From an uncultured Desulfuromonas sp. (GTDB taxonomy: Bacteria; Desulfobacterota; Desulfuromonadia; Desulfuromonadales; Trichloromonadaceae), in the NCBI GenBank assembly GCA_937982495.1, contig CALJLX010000647.1, positions 1 through 8,767 on the forward strand: 8,767 nt of DNA, written 5' to 3'. Positions 7,026 to 8,767 of the stretch are shown piece by piece (position 1 is the first letter of the stretch; every line of letters starts with the position of its first letter). Position numbers and translations under genes: made by a program. Under the pieces are notes generated by a model. That model was not told the origin of the DNA and did not search any database. It saw nothing but the letters and a program-made list of their open reading frames with translations.

Positions 7026-8129
7026 ATGGTCAACCGCATCCTCGCCCTGCTCGTCAAGGAATTGCTCGCCAATCTGCGCGACAAGCGCGGGCGCCTGGTG
7101 CTGATCGTGCCGCCGCTGATCCAGCTCTTTATCTTCTCCTTCGCCGCCACCCAGGAAGTCAAAAACCAGACCCTGGCCATCCTCAACCTCGATCATGGGC
7201 GGCCGGCCCTGGCCCTGGAGCGGGATTTCATGGCGGCGGCCACCTTCGGCGCGGTGCTGCATCTGCGCCGGGCCGAGGAGATCCCCGAGGTCATCGACCG
7301 CCAACAGGCCATCGCCGTGCTCTGGATTCCCGCTGATTTCTCCCGCGAACTGGAGGGCGGCGGCACCGCCCGGGCCGGGTTCATTCTCGACGGGCGCAAG
7401 ACCAACGCGGCGCAGATCGTCCAGGGCTACGCCCAGCGCATCCTTGAGGCCTACCGGGCCGAGTGGTCCGGCCGGGGGCAAGCGGGGGGCGTGCATCTGG
7501 AGGCGCGCAACTGGTTCAACCCCAATCTCGATTTCCGCTGGTACACGGTGCCGAGCCTGGTCTGCATCCTGACCACGGTCGTCGGTCTGCTGGTCACCGG
7601 CTTGTCCGTGGCCCGGGAGCGGGAGATGGGAACCTTCGAGCAGTTGCTGGTCTCGCCCCTGCGGCCGCTGGAAATCCTCATCGGCAAGGCCCTGCCGGCG
7701 CTGCTCATCGCCATGGTCGAAGGTGCTCTCATCGTCTTGATCGGCGTGACGGTGCTGGGCGTGCCGCTGAACGGCTCGTTGCCGCTGCTCTTCGCCGCCA
7801 TGGCGGTCTTTCTGCTGGCGATCATCGGCGTCGGCCTGTTCGTCTCGTCCCTGTCCATGACCCAGCAGCAGGCGGTGCTGGGCGCCTTCCTCTTCCTGGT
7901 GCCGGCGACCATCCTATCCGGCTTCGCCAGCCCCATCGAAAACATGCCGCACTGGCTGCAAACCCTCTCCTACGGCAACCCCCTGCGCTACTTCATGACC
8001 ATTTCCCGGGGCATTTTTCTCAAGGATGTCTCGGCGGCGGTGGTCTGGGCGCAGACCTGGCCGATGGCGATCATCGCCTGCGTCACCCTGACGCTGGCGA
8101 CCTGGCTGTTCAAGAAGCGCATGGAGTAG
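7026..8129 (+). CDS. ybhR: YbhR-like ABC-2 type permease
   Basis: 367 residues, the second ABC-2 permease and partner of YbhS. It has span 1 at about 23-41, an extracytoplasmic domain (about 42-172) containing NWFNPNLDFRWYTVP (162-176), and later spans near 174-195, 217-245, 252-276, 283-303 and 343-362. The coupling loop AREREMGTFEQLLVSPL (196-212) is typical of the family and differs from that of YbhS, as expected for a heterodimer. ATG 7026 lies 3 nt after the ybhS stop, and the Shine-Dalgarno-like GAGG (7016-7019) lies at the very end of ybhS, next to its stop codon. It is the last gene of the coupled operon. No strong terminator follows directly. Confidence 0.9.
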   Translation: MVNRILALLVKELLANLRDKRGRLVLIVPPLIQLFIFSFAATQEVKNQTLAILNLDHGRPALALERDFMAAATFGAVLHLRRAEEIPEVIDRQQAIAVLWIPADFSRELEGGGTARAGFILDGRKTNAAQIVQGYAQRILEAYRAEWSGRGQAGGVHLEARNWFNPNLDFRWYTVPSLVCILTTVVGLLVTGLSVAREREMGTFEQLLVSPLRPLEILIGKALPALLIAMVEGALIVLIGVTVLGVPLNGSLPLLFAAMAVFLLAIIGVGLFVSSLSMTQQQAVLGAFLFLVPATILSGFASPIENMPHWLQTLSYGNPLRYFMTISRGIFLKDVSAAVVWAQTWPMAIIACVTLTLATWLFKKRME

Positions 8130-8154
8130 GGGAGGCCGCGCCCGTTTTTATGGC

Positions 8155-8179
8155 TTTTTTTACACAGGTGTCAAAAAAA
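8155..8179. repeat. AT-rich palindrome, possible regulator binding site
   Basis: T7 (8155-8161) followed by ACAC (8162-8165), a two-base centre AG, GTGT (8168-8171), one extra C and A7 (8173-8179) form a near-perfect inverted repeat. A second, overlapping repeat TGTC-N9-GACA spans 8169-8185. The centre lies about 118 bp upstream of the start point predicted for the sigma-54 promoter, a distance usual for enhancer-binding proteins. The T7 run could alternatively belong to a poor terminator after ybhR. Confidence 0.4.
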
Positions 8180-8186
8180 TCGACAG

Positions 8187-8222
8187 CCGGGGGCGGAGAG
8201 CGCCCCGGGGGTGAGTCCGGGG
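8187..8222 (+). other. GC-rich stretch with two mutually exclusive hairpins
   Basis: CGCCCCGG at 8201-8208 can pair with CCGGGGGCG at 8187-8195 (one bulged G, GAGAG loop). Its CCCCGG part (8203-8208) can instead pair with CCGGGG at 8217-8222 (8-nt loop). No T-tract follows either stem, so this is not a normal terminator. It lies between ybhR and the predicted sigma-54 promoter, and may be part of the ybh transcript tail or simply base-composition structure. Confidence 0.3.
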
Positions 8223-8257
8223 CTTATGGATTTCGCTGGGTTATCCGGTTTTCAGAG

Positions 8258-8274
8258 TTGGCAGGTTCTTTGCT
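8258..8274 (+). promoter_or_regulatory. Sigma-54 (RpoN) -24/-12 promoter for the small membrane protein gene
   Basis: TTGGCAGG (8258-8265), four bases, then TTGCT (8270-8274) match the consensus YTGGCACG-N4-TTGCW with one mismatch (the C of GGCAC is G). The invariant GG (8260-8261) and GC (8272-8273) are ten bases apart, as required. The predicted start point is about 8285, leaving a leader of ~59 nt. A sigma-70 promoter in the same place would be poor (TATTAA with only a 3/6 -35). Confidence 0.7.
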
Positions 8275-8330
8275 ATTAAATCGTCTGCAAGGTTTTCTCC
8301 TCCCTTTTCGCTGAGTTTGTTTATCGAGGG

Positions 8331-8336
8331 AAAGGA
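8331..8336 (+). promoter_or_regulatory. Ribosome binding site for the 72-residue ORF
   Basis: AAAGGA, within a longer purine run from 8326, lies 7 nt before ATG 8344. The upstream in-frame TTG at 8317 has no comparable site and would place this sequence inside the gene. Confidence 0.75.
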
Positions 8337-8343
8337 CCATCCC

Positions 8344-8562
8344 ATGACAACGCGACCTGACCACCGCGAGATCCAAGAACGGGTTGCCGTGAAAGTAGGC
8401 CCGAGGCGCGGCCTCCTCACCTTTCTGCTGTGCGACGCCCTGCCCATGCTCATCATGATCATTTTCCTCATCGTCTGTACCATCGTTCTCTCCGAAAAGA
8501 TCGAACAGGCCAAACTGTCCCGCGCCGTTGGCGTGCTGGCGGAAAAAAACGCCCAGCCGTAA
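8344..8562 (+). CDS. Small single-span membrane protein of unknown function
   Basis: 72 residues; I do not recognise a family. The N-terminal 22 residues are hydrophilic and basic (MTTRPDHREIQERVAVKV, then GPRRG). One long hydrophobic segment (about 24-49) includes two cysteines (30, 45) and LPMLIMIIFLIVCTIVL. A short amphipathic, charged tail follows (SEKIEQAKLSRAVGVLAEKNAQP in two parts, from residue 50). The basic N-terminus suggests an N-in orientation with the tail outside. Reality as a gene is supported by a good ribosome binding site, a near-consensus sigma-54 promoter and a strong terminator 26 nt after the stop, which together make a self-contained one-gene unit. It is separate from the ybh operon by a 214-bp gap. 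Its function and its activator are unknown. Confidence 0.75.
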   Translation: MTTRPDHREIQERVAVKVGPRRGLLTFLLCDALPMLIMIIFLIVCTIVLSEKIEQAKLSRAVGVLAEKNAQP

Positions 8563-8587
8563 TCGTTCCCATCCCCCATCGGTAAAA

Positions 8588-8620
8588 AAGGACGGCTTCT
8601 TCGGCCGTCCTTCGTTTTTT
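8588..8620. terminator. Bidirectional rho-independent terminator between convergent genes
   Basis: AAGGACGGC (8588-8596) and GCCGTCCTT (8604-8612) form a perfect 9-bp stem with a 7-nt loop. T6 at 8615-8620 serves the + strand. A6 at 8584-8589 gives the matching T-tract on the - strand, so the same hairpin can end the small membrane protein gene and the convergent trmO gene. Confidence 0.9.
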
Positions 8621-8635
8621 GAGCAGGGTCTTTGC

Positions 8636-8767
8636 TTATCGGGGCTTGCGCGGTCCCGGCGCCCAGCGGCGCCCGAGCTGGGCGTCCAGTTCGTCGATCC
8701 AGCCGGCTTTGGCGTCGGGAAAGGCGTCGGCGTAGGGGACGTAGGGTTTGATGTCCAAGACCGGCGT
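8636..8767 (-). CDS. trmO: tRNA (N6-threonylcarbamoyladenosine(37)-N6)-methyltransferase TrmO, C-terminal end
   Basis: The - strand is open from the right edge to a TAA at 8638-8636, giving the last 43 residues; the start lies outside the window. The segment TPVLDIKPYVPYADAFPDA is the hallmark of the TsaA/TrmO (UPF0066) family, which methylates t6A37 in certain tRNAs using S-adenosylmethionine. A short Arg/Pro-rich tail follows (GRRWAPGPRKPR). The gene converges on the small membrane protein gene and shares its terminator. The family call rests on one strong motif in a fragment; the rest of the enzyme cannot be checked here. Confidence 0.8.
   Translation of the reverse strand, partial: TPVLDIKPYVPYADAFPDAKAGWIDELDAQLGRRWAPGPRKPR

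Noticed and set aside
5760..7496. 578-codon open frame on the - strand opposite ybhF, ybhS and ybhR
   Set aside because: The + strand genes have clear family motifs throughout. The antisense translation is low-complexity, rich in Gln/Gly/His/Asp/Arg, as expected from codon bias in GC-rich DNA.
8130..8180. Rho-independent terminator directly after ybhR
   Set aside because: T-runs are present, but only a 3-bp GC stem can be formed before them; too weak to call.
8251..8279. Sigma-70 promoter (TTCAGA/TATTAA) before the small ORF
   Set aside because: Only 3/6 and 4/6 matches; the sigma-54 elements in the same place fit far better.
8317..8343. TTG start for the small membrane protein, adding nine residues
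   Set aside because: No ribosome binding site before it, while AAAGGA is well placed for ATG 8344.
1..8767. tRNA or rRNA genes, CRISPR arrays, insertion sequences or phage genes
   Set aside because: No repeat arrays, cloverleaf structures, transposase-like proteins or terminal inverted repeats were seen on either strand.

Overview
This is a GC-rich, tightly packed bacterial chromosome segment with almost all coding on the + strand. The Gram-negative YbhGFSR-type exporter, a membrane FtsH protease and a near-consensus sigma-54 promoter would suit a deltaproteobacterium of the Desulfuromonas/Geobacter kind. That placement is inference; no marker gene here fixes the taxon.

Layout. (1) Positions 3-1121 carry the 3' part of an M24-fold metallopeptidase (pita-bread, Xaa-Pro peptidase/creatinase superfamily), open at the left edge and closed by a strong hairpin terminator at 1140-1176. 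(2) Positions 1248-8129 carry five genes in one direction with overlaps or gaps of at most 5 nt: ftsH (AAA+ zinc metalloprotease), then four genes matching the E. coli ybhGFSR exporter in order, size and motifs: a HlyD-type periplasmic adaptor (ybhG), a fused double ABC ATPase (ybhF) and two ABC-2 permeases (ybhS, ybhR). The ftsH stop overlaps the ybhG start (ATGA), and GTGA overlaps recur at ybhG/ybhF and ybhF/ybhS, so the set looks like one translationally coupled operon. (3) The 214-bp gap 8130-8343 has no gene. It holds an AT-rich palindrome, a GC-rich stretch with two competing hairpins, and a strong match to a sigma-54 (-24/-12) promoter in front of (4) a 72-residue single-span membrane protein of unknown function (8344-8562). 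(5) A bidirectional terminator (8588-8620) separates it from the C-terminal end of trmO, a tRNA m6t6A37 methyltransferase, on the - strand, which runs off the right edge.

How the parts may work together. YbhG, YbhF, YbhS and YbhR would form an envelope-spanning efflux or export machine: two ABC-2 permeases, one tandem ATPase and a periplasmic adaptor that would link to an outer-membrane channel encoded elsewhere. FtsH, made from the same message, could serve membrane-protein quality control. A functional link to the exporter is inferred only from the operon arrangement.

Most of the window is known biology. The points worth a second look are the sigma-54-driven small membrane protein with a palindrome placed like an enhancer site, the ftsH-ybhGFSR coupling, the one-sided loss of catalytic motifs in YbhF, and the M24 protein that keeps its metal ligands but lacks the usual second-shell histidine.
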